Shown one piece after another: positions 40,589 to 50,468 of a stretch of DNA of 64,000 nt (position 1 is the stretch's first letter; each line of letters opens with the position of its first letter). The position numbers were made by a program, and so were the translations under genes. The stretch spans positions 186,001-250,000 of the forward strand of contig JANNOQ010000105.1 in the NCBI GenBank assembly GCA_031399085.1, in the 5' to 3' direction. Under the pieces are notes generated by a model. That model did no database searches. It saw nothing but the letters and a program-made list of their open reading frames with translations, and had not been told where the DNA came from. The DNA is from R-RK-3 sp031399085. Its GTDB lineage: Bacteria; Pseudomonadota; Alphaproteobacteria; Rhizobiales; Rhodomicrobiaceae.

Positions 40589-41767
40589 TTGTGCAGAGTA
40601 AAGGATGAGCCGCGCTTGGCACGGTTGGATACGAAAGAACGCAAAACCGCTTCCCCACCTGGTGGCAATTCAATCATTGCCCCCGATGTGCTTTTTCAGG
40701 CGCTTCCACACCCCGTCCTCGTGCTGCGGCCTGATGACCGGATCGCGTTTGTGAACTTCGCCGCCGAGGTGTTTTTCGGCATGAGCGAAACGGTGTTGCG
40801 GCGCCGGAAGGCGGATGCGCTGATCGGTTTTGCCAGTCCGCTGCTGGCCTTGATCGCGCAGGTTCGGCACACGAATACGGCCGTCAATGAATATGCTGTC
40901 GATCTTGGACTGCCGGAAACGGCCACCCAGCGCCCGGTCGATGTCTTTGCCGCCCCTTTGCCCGAATATGACGGCCACATCATGGTGATGCTGCAGCAGC
41001 GCAGCATGGCGCAGATGATCGAGCGCCAGCTGACCCATCGGGTCGCCGCTCGCTCGGTCTCCGGCATGGCCGCGGTTCTGGCGCATGAAATTAAAAATCC
41101 GCTCTCCGGCATTCGCGGCGCGGCGCAGCTGTTGGAGCAGAACGCGTCGCTTGAGGATAGGCCGCTCGCCCAGCTGATTTGTCAGGAGACCGACCGCATC
41201 TGCAACCTCGTCGACCGTATGGAGGTGTTCGGCGACGAGCGGCCGCTGAAGCTGGAGCCGGTCAATATCCACACCGTTCTCGACCATGTCCGCCAGATCG
41301 CGCTGAACGGTTTTGCCAGAGGCATCGCGATCTCGCAGACTTACGATCCCTCGCTACCCCCGGTTCCCGGCAATCGCGATAAGCTGATCCAGGCTTTCCT
41401 CAACCTGGTGAAAAATGCGGCGGAGGCCATCGGCGCGGAACGGGGCGATGGGCATATCACGCTCTCGACGGCGTTTCGCCCGGGCCTGCGGATTTCGCTG
41501 CCGAATTCGGATATGCGGGTCAGCCTGCCGCTGGAGATTACCGTGACCGACAACGGTCCCGGCATCTCCGATGAGCTGAAACCGCATTTGTTCGAGCCTT
41601 TCGTTACGACGAAAGCGGGCGGCGCGGGCCTTGGGCTGGCTCTCGTCGCCAAGATTTTCGGCGATCATGGCGGCACGATCGAATGCGAGACCAAGCCGCG
41701 TCACACGATTTTCCGGGCCATGATGCCGATGTTTCAGCACGCCGACCGACGCATGAAGGAGACCTGA
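40589..41767 (+). CDS. ntrB: Nitrogen regulation sensor histidine kinase NtrB
   Basis: About 380-392 residues. It phosphorylates and dephosphorylates NtrC in response to PII. A PAS domain lies near the N-terminus (FQALPHPVLVLRPDDRIAFVNFAAEVFFGMSE), followed by the H-box VLAHEIKNPLSGIRGAAQLLE, N-box FLNLVKNAAEAI, and G-boxes VTDNGPGIS and GAGLGLALVAKI. The start is uncertain: the frame begins with TTG at 40589, and a second TTG about 27 nt inside lies behind AAAGGA; no in-frame ATG exists before the PAS domain. ntrC starts 3 nt after the stop. Confidence 0.95.
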   Translation: MCRVKDEPRLARLDTKERKTASPPGGNSIIAPDVLFQALPHPVLVLRPDDRIAFVNFAAEVFFGMSETVLRRRKADALIGFASPLLALIAQVRHTNTAVNEYAVDLGLPETATQRPVDVFAAPLPEYDGHIMVMLQQRSMAQMIERQLTHRVAARSVSGMAAVLAHEIKNPLSGIRGAAQLLEQNASLEDRPLAQLICQETDRICNLVDRMEVFGDERPLKLEPVNIHTVLDHVRQIALNGFARGIAISQTYDPSLPPVPGNRDKLIQAFLNLVKNAAEAIGAERGDGHITLSTAFRPGLRISLPNSDMRVSLPLEITVTDNGPGISDELKPHLFEPFVTTKAGGAGLGLALVAKIFGDHGGTIECETKPRHTIFRAMMPMFQHADRRMKET

Positions 41768-41770
41768 TCC

Positions 41771-43213
41771 GTGGGACGTGGCAATGTTCTCATCGCCGAC
41801 GACGACGCTGCGATCCGCACGGTGGTCAACCAGGCGCTCGCCAGGGCGGGCTATTCCTCGCGCGCGACCAGCAATGCGGCGACGCTTTGGAACTGGATCA
41901 GCCAGGGGGAGGGCGACGTCGTCATTACCGACGTGGTGATGCCGGATGAGAACGCCTTCGAGCTGATCCCGCGCATCAAGAAGATCCGGCCGGACCTGCC
42001 GATCATCGTGATGAGCGCGCAAAACACCTTTATGACCGCGATCAAGGCGGCCGAGCGTGGCGCTTACGAATATCTTCCCAAACCGTTCGATCTGAAGGAG
42101 CTGGTCGCCGTCGTCGGGCGCGCCTTGCGCGAGCCGAAAGGCGCCAAGCCCGCCGCCCAGCGTCCCCCCGACGCCGAGGATCTGCCGCTGATCGGCCGCT
42201 CGCCTGCCATGCAGGAAGTCTACCGGATCATGGCGCGGCTGATTCACACCGATCTCACCGTCATGATCACGGGCGAATCCGGCACCGGCAAGGAGTTGGT
42301 CGCCCGCGCGCTGCATGATTACGGCCAGCGGCGAAAGGGCTCCTTCCTCGCCATCAACATGGCCGCCATCCCGCGCGAGCTGATCGAATCGGAATTGTTC
42401 GGGCATGAGAAGGGCGCGTTCACCGGCGCGCAAGCCCGCACCATGGGCCGCTTCGAGCAAGCCGATGGCGGCACGCTGTTTCTCGACGAGATCGGCGACA
42501 TGCCGATGGAAGCGCAAACCCGGCTGTTGCGCGTGCTCCAGGAAGGCGAATATATGACCGTCGGCGGGCGCACGCCGATCAAAACCGATGTGCGCATCAT
42601 CGCTGCCACCAATAAGAACCTCGAAGAGCAGATCAGCCAGGGGCTGTTTCGCGAAGACCTTTTTTACCGGCTGAACGTCGTGCCGCTGCGGCTGCCGCCC
42701 TTGCGCGAGCGGTTGGAAGACGTGCCGGACCTGGTGCATAATTTCCTTCAGGCCGCCAAGAAAAACGGCTTGCCGTATAAAACCGTGCAGCCGGAAGCGC
42801 TGGAACGGCTCAAGCGCTACAATTGGCCCGGCAATGTGCGCGAGCTGGAAAATCTCGTGCGCCGCCTGACCGCGCTCTACCCGCAGGAGATCATCTCCGC
42901 CGACATCATCGAAGCCGAGCTCGCAACCAGCCAGCCCTCGCGTCTCGATTCCTCCGATGGACCGGCGAACAGCCTCAGCGAATGGATGGAGGGATATCTG
43001 GCCGATTATTTCAGCGGCTATAGCGATACTCTGCCGCCCGCCGGCCTTTATGACCGCATTCTGCGCGATGTCGAAAGCCCGCTGATTACGGCGGCGCTAG
43101 CGGCGACGCGCGGCAACCAAATCCGCGCCGCCGAGCTTCTCGGGCTTAACCGCAATACGCTGCGCAAGAAGATCAAGGATCATAAAATCCGCATCATTCG
43201 CGCGCCTGCCTGA
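41771..43213 (+). CDS. ntrC: Nitrogen regulation response regulator NtrC
   Basis: A 480-residue sigma-54 activator. The receiver domain has acidic residues DDD at 10-12 and phospho-acceptor Asp54 in VVITDVVMP. The AAA+ domain shows ITGESGTGKELVARAL (Walker A), the sigma-54 contact loop EKGAFTGAQ and GGTLFLDEIGDMP (Walker B). The Fis-type helix-turn-helix ends the protein (NQIRAAELLGLNRNTLRKKI). The GTG start at 41771 has AAGGAGA upstream. It is translationally linked with ntrB and controls nitrogen-limitation genes. Confidence 0.97.
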   Translation: MGRGNVLIADDDAAIRTVVNQALARAGYSSRATSNAATLWNWISQGEGDVVITDVVMPDENAFELIPRIKKIRPDLPIIVMSAQNTFMTAIKAAERGAYEYLPKPFDLKELVAVVGRALREPKGAKPAAQRPPDAEDLPLIGRSPAMQEVYRIMARLIHTDLTVMITGESGTGKELVARALHDYGQRRKGSFLAINMAAIPRELIESELFGHEKGAFTGAQARTMGRFEQADGGTLFLDEIGDMPMEAQTRLLRVLQEGEYMTVGGRTPIKTDVRIIAATNKNLEEQISQGLFREDLFYRLNVVPLRLPPLRERLEDVPDLVHNFLQAAKKNGLPYKTVQPEALERLKRYNWPGNVRELENLVRRLTALYPQEIISADIIEAELATSQPSRLDSSDGPANSLSEWMEGYLADYFSGYSDTLPPAGLYDRILRDVESPLITAALAATRGNQIRAAELLGLNRNTLRKKIKDHKIRIIRAPA

Positions 43214-43228
43214 GACCGTCCGGCGGTC
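43214..43228 (+). terminator. Short hairpin after ntrC
   Basis: GACCG (43214-43218) and CGGTC (43224-43228) pair around a 5-nt loop immediately after the ntrC stop. No T-run follows, so it may at best attenuate readthrough into ntrY. Confidence 0.25.
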
Positions 43229-43425
43229 GAGCTTGCCATTTTCCACCGGAATGTCACATACGGGTGGCCCGCAAGCGGTGGCCCTGACACGCGATTTAAT
43301 GCCTCCGGGCCATTTCCGTCACATTTTTTCCGCAGTCGTCGTAGAATCTGTTTCCCAATTGCAACAGGGTGTTTATGCTGCACCAGTCGCAGCGGTTCGG
43401 CAGAAACCGTTGCTGAGGGAGCCTC

Positions 43426-46035
43426 TTGTCAAAACAAATGCCGTCACTTCGCTCGCGATGGTGGGAGTCCGCATTGCACCCGGCCGTCAAGCCTTGGCTT
43501 GAACGGCTGGCTCGTGCGGTCGGTCTCGCCAAGGAGCATGGCTCACAAGGGCTGAAGCACGCGGCCTCGTCAGCCCATGCCGCACGGGAGCGCGCAAGCA
43601 TCCAGGCCTCGTCCATGATTGAGAACAGCCGGCCGGCGATGAAACGCCTCAGGCGGCGCGTGGCGCGTGGCCAGGTTTCGCTGCGCCGATCGCTGCGCGC
43701 GGCCAGCGCTTCGTCCATGACCTCCTACGATGATGAAGACGACGTCAGGCAGCGCAGGCGCGACCGACGGATGTTCCGGGCCGGGCTTGTGATCGTGATC
43801 CTGTCCATCCTGTCGGGCCTATCGACCTATTTCATTCTCACCGGTCTCACCCCGATCAGCCCGACCCATGAGGTCGTGATCACGGTCTGGCTCGTCAACG
43901 GCGTGCTGGTGACGGCGATGATCGCCATCATCGCCTGGCAGATTTTCGGCCTTTGGCGGGCGCGCCAGCGGCAGGCGGCGGGCGCGGGCCTGCATGTCCG
44001 CATCGTTTCCCTATTCAGCGTCGTGGCGCTGTTCCCGGCGATCCTGCTCGCCGCCTTCGCCAGCATTTCGCTCGATCGCGGCCTCGACCAATGGTTCTCG
44101 GAGCGTACCAAAACCATCATTCGCGACTCGGTGGACGTGGCCAACGCCTATCTGAGCGAGCATGGCAAAATCATCCGTGGCGACGCGCTCGGCATGACGC
44201 GGGATTTGGAGAACGCCTCGCAGCTTCTTCAGGACAATCCCGAAGCGTTCCGCAGCTATGCCCAAGCCCTCGCCGTCGAGCAGCGCGTGCCCTACGCTTT
44301 TCTGGTGAACGGCGCCGGTGAGCCCGTGATCGAGGTGATGAAGGCCGCGGGGGCGCCGTATTATCCGCCGCCGCCGCAAGCGATGATCCAGGCTGCGGAT
44401 GGCCGCATTATCGACGCGGGGCTAACTGTTCCCGGCGGTGTCGGCGCGATCAAGCGCCTCAATAATTTCAACGATTTGTATCTTTATGTGCTGCGCCCGG
44501 TCGATGCGACCGTGATCGGCCACCTCCGGCGCACCGACGCCAATGTGCGCGAATATGGCGCGCTGCAGGATCGCCGCTTCGGCGTGCAGATCGCCTTTGC
44601 GATGATGTATCTCGTGATCGCGCTCACGCTTTTGCTCGCCGCCATCTGGATCGGCCTCTGGTTCGCCAATCGGCTGGTGGCGCCGATCCGGCGGCTGATC
44701 GGGGCGGCTCAGGAAATCTCCAAGGGCAATCTGAATGTCGCGGTGAAAGTCGAGGGCGCCCGCAGCGATACGGGGCAGCTCGCCGAGACCTTTAACCGGA
44801 TGACCGCCGACCTGCGCGGCCAGCGCAACGCACTGATCGGGGCAAATACCAAGCTCGATGAGCGCCGGCGCTTTACCGAGGCGGTGCTAGCGGGCGTAAC
44901 CGCGGGGGTCGTCGGGGTTGATGCAAGTGGCGTCGTCACGCTTGTGAATAACTCCGCGATGCAGCTGCTCGGGCGCGATGAGAAAAACCTGATCGGCCGG
45001 CCAATCGAGGATGCGGTGCCTGAATTTGCCGCCATCGTGGCGAAGGCGCCGGGACATGCGCGCCGCGCCGTGCAGTCGCAGATCACCTACCGGCGGGAGG
45101 GTTCGGATTTGACCTTCTCCGTGCGGGTAACGCAAGAGGGCGGCGGCAAGACGAATTACGGTTTCGTTGTCACCTTCGACGACATCACCGAGTTGGTCGT
45201 CGCTCAGCGCACCTCCGCCTGGGCGGAAGTTGCCCAGCGCATCGCCCATGAGATCAAGAACCCCTTGACGCCGATCCAGCTTTCCGCCGAACGCATCCGC
45301 CGCAAATATGGCGATAGCATCACCACCGACCGGGACATCTTCGACCGCTGCACCGATACCATCATCCGTCATGTCGGCGATATCGGCCGGATGGTCGATG
45401 AATTCTCATCCTTTGCGCGAATGCCCAAGCCGGTTTTCGAAGAGCATGACGCGGCGGCGATCGTCAAGGAGGCCGTGATCCTGTTCCAGATGGGCGATTC
45501 CGACGTGGAATACCGGATGGAGCTGCCCGAAAAGCCGTTGATGATCGACTGCGACCGCAGGTTGATCACGCAGGCGGTGACGAATCTGGTTAAGAATGCC
45601 GGAGAGGCGATCGCCACGGCGCGCCAGTCGGGCCAAAAAGGCGAAGATTACCGAGGCCGCGTTACCGCCAAAGTCGACGCCCAAGGGACGCGCTGCGTCA
45701 TCGAGGTGGTCGACAATGGCTGCGGATTGCCGGCCGAAAACAGGCACCGGCTCACCGAGCCCTATGTCACGACGCGGCAAAAGGGCACGGGCCTCGGCCT
45801 TGCCATCGTCCAGCGGATCGCCGAACAGCATGAAGGCGTGCTGCAATTGGAGGACGCTCTCGACGATCAGGGCGCTGTGGCCGGCGCCACCGTCAGATTG
45901 GTGATCCCGATCGTTCGCGTTGTCGAGGCAGGGGAAGTTACCGAAGTTCCGCAAGCGCACGGCGACGCCTTCGCCGAGGGGCAATCGAACCTCCGCCACA
46001 ACGGCGGAAAACAGGGAGTAAACTATGGCGTCTGA
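43426..46035 (+). CDS. ntrY: Sensor histidine kinase NtrY
   Basis: An 869-residue membrane sensor kinase; an N-terminal soluble stretch of about 110 residues makes it longer than many homologues. The TTG at 43426 follows GAGGGAGC, and an in-frame ATG lies at 43438. Three helices (about 117-138, 150-173 and 190-216) and a periplasmic loop are followed by a fourth helix, YLVIALTLLLAAIWIGLWFA. HAMP comes next (LVAPIRRLIGAAQEIS), then PAS. The H-box has His608 in RIAHEIKNPLTPIQL. The ATPase domain holds TNLVKNAGEAI and GTGLGLAIVQRI. The partner is NtrX; the pair is linked to redox and nitrogen regulation and to envelope homeostasis in alphaproteobacteria. The end overlaps ntrX by 11 nt. Confidence 0.96.
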   Translation: MSKQMPSLRSRWWESALHPAVKPWLERLARAVGLAKEHGSQGLKHAASSAHAARERASIQASSMIENSRPAMKRLRRRVARGQVSLRRSLRAASASSMTSYDDEDDVRQRRRDRRMFRAGLVIVILSILSGLSTYFILTGLTPISPTHEVVITVWLVNGVLVTAMIAIIAWQIFGLWRARQRQAAGAGLHVRIVSLFSVVALFPAILLAAFASISLDRGLDQWFSERTKTIIRDSVDVANAYLSEHGKIIRGDALGMTRDLENASQLLQDNPEAFRSYAQALAVEQRVPYAFLVNGAGEPVIEVMKAAGAPYYPPPPQAMIQAADGRIIDAGLTVPGGVGAIKRLNNFNDLYLYVLRPVDATVIGHLRRTDANVREYGALQDRRFGVQIAFAMMYLVIALTLLLAAIWIGLWFANRLVAPIRRLIGAAQEISKGNLNVAVKVEGARSDTGQLAETFNRMTADLRGQRNALIGANTKLDERRRFTEAVLAGVTAGVVGVDASGVVTLVNNSAMQLLGRDEKNLIGRPIEDAVPEFAAIVAKAPGHARRAVQSQITYRREGSDLTFSVRVTQEGGGKTNYGFVVTFDDITELVVAQRTSAWAEVAQRIAHEIKNPLTPIQLSAERIRRKYGDSITTDRDIFDRCTDTIIRHVGDIGRMVDEFSSFARMPKPVFEEHDAAAIVKEAVILFQMGDSDVEYRMELPEKPLMIDCDRRLITQAVTNLVKNAGEAIATARQSGQKGEDYRGRVTAKVDAQGTRCVIEVVDNGCGLPAENRHRLTEPYVTTRQKGTGLGLAIVQRIAEQHEGVLQLEDALDDQGAVAGATVRLVIPIVRVVEAGEVTEVPQAHGDAFAEGQSNLRHNGGKQGVNYGV

Positions 46036-47422
46036 CATCCTGATTGTGGACGACGAGGCCGATATTCGTGAACTGGTCTCCGGCATCCTTGAGGATGAGG
46101 GTTATTCCACCCGCATCGCCAAAGACAGCGACGACGCCCTCGCCGCCATCGAGGATCGGCGACCGTCCCTGGTCATTCTCGACATCTGGCTGCAAGGCAG
46201 CCGGCTGGATGGGCTTGAGGTGCTGGCGAAGGTCAAGCGCCAGCATCCGGACCTGCCCATCGTGATCATCAGCGGTCACGGCAATATCGAGACCGCCGTC
46301 GCGGCGATCAAGCGCGGCGCTTACGACTATATCGAAAAGCCGTTCAAGGCCGATAGGCTTGTCCTGATCACCGCTCGCGCGCTCGAAACCTCCAAGTTGA
46401 AACGCGAAAACCGCGAGCTGAAGGAGCGCAGCGCCTACGGCACCGAGCTGATCGGCCGGTCGAGCATCATCAACACTCTGCGCCAGACCATCGACAAAGT
46501 GGCCCCCACCAATAGCCGCGTCATGATTGCCGGCCCTTCCGGGTCGGGTAAGGAACTTGCCGCGCGCGTCCTACATACGGCCTCGGCCAGGACGAGCGGA
46601 CCTTTTGTCGCCGTCAATGCCGTCGCCATGGCGCCGGACCGGGTCGAGAGCGAGTTTTTCGGCACGGAAGACAATGGCGGCCAGACACGTAAGGTCGGCG
46701 CGCTCGAAGAGGCGCATAGCGGCACGCTCTATATCGATGAAATCGCCGACATGCCGCTGGAGACGCAGGGCAAGCTGTTGCGCGTGCTGGTCGAGCAGAA
46801 GTTCCAGCGCGTCGGCGGCGGGCCGAAAGTGCAGGTGGATGTGCGGGTGGTTTCCTCCACCAGCCGCGATCTGGAGCGCGAAATGTCCGGCGGCCGCTTC
46901 CGGCAGGATTTGTTCCACCGGCTGAATGTTGTGCCTCTGAAAGTGCCCAGCCTGGCCGACCGGCGCGAGGACATTCCCGAACTCGTCGACCATTTCGTGC
47001 GGCAGATTTCGTTGTCCTCTGGCCTGCCGCCGCGCCGCATCGGCGACGACGCCATGGCGGTGCTGCAATCGCATGAATGGCCCGGCAATGTCCGCCAGCT
47101 GCGCAACATCATCGAACGGCTGATGATCATGACCAGCGGCGAGGCCGACCAGGTTATCACCGCCTCCATGCTGCCGGAGGACATCGGCTCCAACGTCCCT
47201 TTATCCCCAAACGGTTCCGGCGGTGAGCATTTGATGTCGCTCCCCTTGCGGGATGCTCGTGAGATCTTCGAGCGCGAATATCTGATGGCGCAGATCAACC
47301 GGTTTGGCGGCAATATTTCGCGCACGGCAGAGTTTGTCGGCATGGAGCGCTCGGCTCTGCACCGCAAGCTGCGCGCGCTCGGCGTCAATTCAAATGAGCG
47401 CGGTTCGGACGCCCGCCACTAG
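46025..47422 (+). CDS. ntrX: Response regulator NtrX
   Basis: A 465-residue regulator. The receiver has Asp53 in VILDIWLQGSRLDG, and the CheY-like KPF signature is in YDYIEKPFKADR. The AAA+ module has IAGPSGSGKELAARVL and GTLYIDEIADMP, but the sigma-54 contact loop GAFTGA is missing (FFGTEDNGGQTRKVGALEE instead). The C-terminal Fis-type helix-turn-helix reads ISRTAEFVGMERSALHRKL. The loss of GAFTGA is known for alphaproteobacterial NtrX and means it probably works with sigma-70 rather than sigma-54. The ATG overlaps ntrY by 11 nt. Confidence 0.96.
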   Translation: MASDILIVDDEADIRELVSGILEDEGYSTRIAKDSDDALAAIEDRRPSLVILDIWLQGSRLDGLEVLAKVKRQHPDLPIVIISGHGNIETAVAAIKRGAYDYIEKPFKADRLVLITARALETSKLKRENRELKERSAYGTELIGRSSIINTLRQTIDKVAPTNSRVMIAGPSGSGKELAARVLHTASARTSGPFVAVNAVAMAPDRVESEFFGTEDNGGQTRKVGALEEAHSGTLYIDEIADMPLETQGKLLRVLVEQKFQRVGGGPKVQVDVRVVSSTSRDLEREMSGGRFRQDLFHRLNVVPLKVPSLADRREDIPELVDHFVRQISLSSGLPPRRIGDDAMAVLQSHEWPGNVRQLRNIIERLMIMTSGEADQVITASMLPEDIGSNVPLSPNGSGGEHLMSLPLRDAREIFEREYLMAQINRFGGNISRTAEFVGMERSALHRKLRALGVNSNERGSDARH

Positions 47423-47534
47423 ATCGCGATGATTTTGGATTGGATCAATCCGAAATCATGACAGCGATCTAGTTCAATAGGTAGAGCGGGATTTTAGCGG
47501 AAAACCGCCACACACTTTTCCGCATCCCGCTTTA
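47422..47534. repeat. Rhizobiales-type intergenic repeat, copy A
   Basis: Two adjoining inverted repeats: GATTTTGGATTG with CAATCCGAAATC, then AGCGGGAT..GCGGAAAA with TTTTCCGCATCCCGCT. It begins at the ntrX stop and could serve as its terminator. The other copy is at 63034-63149. The rest of the gap to 47664 shows no gene. Confidence 0.85.
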
Positions 47535-47664
47535 GCGATCGAGTGATTCGGAGTTGGCGGCAGCTGATCTTCTTGGGTTAGAGAGATTTATTTCTCCCTT
47601 TTGATCTTGAAATATTGGCTTACGGCACCGATCATCTGCTTCGGGTGCAAGGGGAGTGTAGCGA

Positions 47665-48543
47665 ATGGCGCGTGTCGTCTATGTGAACGGGTCGTTTTGC
47701 CCCTATGGCGCCGCCTCGGTTCACGTCGAAGATCGCGGGTTCCAATTTGCGGACGGCGTTTATGAAGTTTGTGAAGTCAGGCACGGGCAGCTCATCGATG
47801 AGCGCCGGCACATTGATCGGCTGCACCGCTCGATGAGCGAGCTGAAGATGCGTGCGCCCATGGGCCGCCGCGCGCTCGGCGTCGTGATGCGCGAAACGGT
47901 GCGGCGCAATCGCGTCCGAAACGGCATGGTTTATTTGCAAGTCAGCCGCGGCGCCGCCAGACGTGACTTCGCCTTTCCCCCGCCAGGCACGCCGCCGACC
48001 GTCATATGCCTGGCGCGCAGCCAATCGCCCGCAGCCGCCGAAAAGCGAGCGAGCATAGGCATCCGCGTCGTCACCATGCCCGATATTCGCTGGCGCCGTC
48101 CGGACATCAAATCGGTATCTCTGCTTCCGCAGGCGCTGGCGCGGCAAGCCGCCTATGATGCGGGAGCGAGCGAGGCGTGGCTTGTCGACGATGCCGGTTT
48201 CGTAACTGAAGGCGCCTCCAGCAATGCATGGATCATGACGGCGGAGGGTGACATCATAACCCGGCCGGCGGAAAGCGGCATTCTGCGGGGGATCACCCGG
48301 ACGGTCCTGATCGAGGTTCTCGCGATGGAGGAACTAATGCTGGTCGAGAGAGCCTTCACGGTCGCCGAAGCCAAGGCCGCAAAAGAGGCGTTCAACAGCT
48401 CCGCGACGGGTTTGGTGACGCCGGTGGTCGCCATTGACGGCGCGGTGATCGGCGAGGGGCGCCCCGGCGCGGTGACCTTGCGGCTGAGACAGCTGTTCCA
48501 CAAATTCGTCGAAAGCTCACCGGTCGGGTCTCTGTTAACATAA
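47665..48543 (+). CDS. dat: D-amino-acid aminotransferase (class IV PLP)
   Basis: A 292-residue fold-type IV aminotransferase that interconverts D-alanine and D-glutamate with 2-oxo acids. The N-terminus MARVVYVNGSFCPYGAASVHVEDRGFQFADGVYEV is typical of the family. The PLP-binding Lys149 lies in RRPDIKSVSLLP. AWLVDDAGFVTEGASSNAWIM and ITRTVLIEVL follow the phosphate-binding pattern. Position between ntrX and hfq matches Brucella-like gene order. It is cytosolic and probably supplies D-glutamate or D-alanine for cell wall. Confidence 0.93.
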   Translation: MARVVYVNGSFCPYGAASVHVEDRGFQFADGVYEVCEVRHGQLIDERRHIDRLHRSMSELKMRAPMGRRALGVVMRETVRRNRVRNGMVYLQVSRGAARRDFAFPPPGTPPTVICLARSQSPAAAEKRASIGIRVVTMPDIRWRRPDIKSVSLLPQALARQAAYDAGASEAWLVDDAGFVTEGASSNAWIMTAEGDIITRPAESGILRGITRTVLIEVLAMEELMLVERAFTVAEAKAAKEAFNSSATGLVTPVVAIDGAVIGEGRPGAVTLRLRQLFHKFVESSPVGSLLT

Positions 48544-48679
48544 GGACAAGATGGTCAGGCGTAATCTCTGGCAATGTAACCAGGTCGGGCAATAAATGAC
48601 AAAAAGGCCGTTTAGGCTGTAACACACGGATCCAAAAGCGAGCGGACCAACCGCCGCCTCAACAAAAAACGGAAAAATC

Positions 48680-48937
48680 ATGGCAGCCGAAAGAGCACCA
48701 AGCCTTCAAGATGCTTTTCTCAACTATGTTAGGAAGAATAAAACGCCCCTCACGATTTTTCTTGTGAATGGCGTGAAACTCCAGGGCATCGTGACCTGGT
48801 TCGATAATTTCTGCGTCTTGCTCCGCCGGGACGGACATTCGCAACTGGTCTACAAACACGCGATCTCAACGATCATGCCCGGCGGGCCGATCCAGTTCCT
48901 GGATGGCGATCAAAATGGAGGCGCGCAAGCGAGTTGA
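48680..48937 (+). CDS. hfq: RNA chaperone Hfq
   Basis: An 85-residue Sm-like protein; it forms a hexameric ring that pairs small RNAs with mRNAs. The sequence LQDAFLNYVRKNKTPLTIFLVNGVKLQGIVTWFDNFCVLLRRDGHSQLVYKHAISTIMP covers Sm1 and the diagnostic YKHAIST Sm2 motif. The C-terminal tail is short, as usual in alphaproteobacteria. The hfq stop overlaps the hflX start codon (TTGA). Confidence 0.98.
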   Translation: MAAERAPSLQDAFLNYVRKNKTPLTIFLVNGVKLQGIVTWFDNFCVLLRRDGHSQLVYKHAISTIMPGGPIQFLDGDQNGGAQAS

Positions 48938-50370
48938 CCGCGTCACGCGCCAAGATCGGCAAGGATAATAACAAGGCGCGGCGGCGCGGTGCCAACGATG
49001 GCGCTGCGCCGCGCGATCCAATGCGCGCCGTCGTTCTGCATCCGGTGTCTCGCGAGGAAAGCAAGGCAGCGCGTGGACAGCGCTCCGCCGACGGCCGCGC
49101 CGCCTCCCGCCGGTCGGTCCCGCCCGAGGCGCGGCTTGAAGAGGCAGTGGGCCTCGCCCGCGCCATCGCGCTGGATGTCGCCCAGAGCGGTCTGGTTCCG
49201 ATCAGCCGGCCGCGCCCTGCGACATTGCTCGGCCCAGGCAAGGTCGAGGAGCTTAAAGGCATCATCGAGGCCGAAGCTGCCGGGCTGGTCATCATCGACC
49301 ATGTGCTTACAGCGGTGCAGCAGCGCAATCTGGAAAAGGCCTGGAACGCCAAGGTTCTCGACCGGACTGGTCTCATTCTTGAGATTTTCGGAGCAAGAGC
49401 GCGGACCAAGGAAGGCAGTTTGCAGGTCGAGCTCGCGCATCTCCTATATCAGCGCAGCCGCCTGGTGCGCAGTTGGACGCATCTGGAGCGCCAGCGCGGC
49501 GGCTTCGGCTTTCTCGGCGGGCCGGGCGAAACCCAGATCGAAGCCGACCGGCGCGTCATCGGCGAACGGATCGACGCCATCAAGCGCGACCTCGCCGGCG
49601 TGCGCCGCACCCGCGAGCTGCATCGCGCCAGCCGCCGCCGCACACCGTTTCCGACCGTCGCGCTGGCTGGGTATACAAATGCCGGAAAATCAAGCCTCTT
49701 TAATGGGTTGACCAAAGCCAGCGTGGACGCCGAAGATAAGCTCTTCGCCACGCTGGACCCCACCATGCGGCGGCTGGACCTGCCTGGAAGCGTCGCCATC
49801 CTGTCCGACACCGTGGGCTTTATCTCCGAATTGCCGACGACGCTGGTCGCCGCCTTCCGCGCCACGCTCGAAGAGGTCTCCGAGGCCGATCTGATCCTGC
49901 ATGTGCGCGACATCGCGACCGCCTTTTCGGATCAGCAAAGCCAAGATGTGGAAGGGGTGCTGGCGGGGCTTGGCATCGATATAGGAGGCCATGACGCCAG
50001 GATCATCGAGGTCTGGAACAAGATCGACCTGCTGGGCGAGGCTGAACGCGAAGCGCTCGTCGCTCAGGCGGCGCGGCTTGATCGCAAGCCGGTGCTGGTC
50101 TCGGCCCGCGGCGGCGAGGGTTTGGACGCGCTTAAACGCCGGATCGCCGATTTTCTGGCGGCCAGTCATGTCGTGCGCGTGCTAACCGTCGGCAGCCACC
50201 AGGGCGCGCTGCTGCATTGGCTGTATGAGCGAGCCCAGATCCGCGCGCGGCACGATCATGACGATGGCAGCACGCAGCTAGAGGTGCGGCTGGCGGCATC
50301 GGATTTGGAGCGGTTCGAGTATATGCGGTTGAAGATGGCGGCGGAGAGCGGGGCAGGGCATCCCGTATGA
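48934..50370 (+). CDS. hflX: GTPase HflX
   Basis: Up to 478 residues. It is a ribosome-associated GTPase that splits stalled or heat-damaged ribosomes. G-domain motifs are VALAGYTNAGKSSLFNGLT (G1), FATLDPTMRR (switch I), LSDTVGFISELP (G3) and EVWNKIDLL (NKxD). The N-terminal domain has LLGPGKVEELKGIIEAE and LQVELAHLLYQRSRLVRSWTHLERQRGGFGFLGGPGETQIE. The TTG at 48934 overlaps the hfq stop by 4 nt. An ATG at 49021 (MRAVVLHPVS) is an alternative start that would remove 29 low-complexity residues. Confidence 0.95.
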   Translation: MTASRAKIGKDNNKARRRGANDGAAPRDPMRAVVLHPVSREESKAARGQRSADGRAASRRSVPPEARLEEAVGLARAIALDVAQSGLVPISRPRPATLLGPGKVEELKGIIEAEAAGLVIIDHVLTAVQQRNLEKAWNAKVLDRTGLILEIFGARARTKEGSLQVELAHLLYQRSRLVRSWTHLERQRGGFGFLGGPGETQIEADRRVIGERIDAIKRDLAGVRRTRELHRASRRRTPFPTVALAGYTNAGKSSLFNGLTKASVDAEDKLFATLDPTMRRLDLPGSVAILSDTVGFISELPTTLVAAFRATLEEVSEADLILHVRDIATAFSDQQSQDVEGVLAGLGIDIGGHDARIIEVWNKIDLLGEAEREALVAQAARLDRKPVLVSARGGEGLDALKRRIADFLAASHVVRVLTVGSHQGALLHWLYERAQIRARHDHDDGSTQLEVRLAASDLERFEYMRLKMAAESGAGHPV

Positions 50371-50468
50371 TGAGAGCCAAGTGGCTTTGCGCATTGACGG
50401 CGCGCGTGCAATCGGCCTATGCTACTTTAGTGACATGAAAGACACAGTTAGCAGTGTACGAAGGCCAA

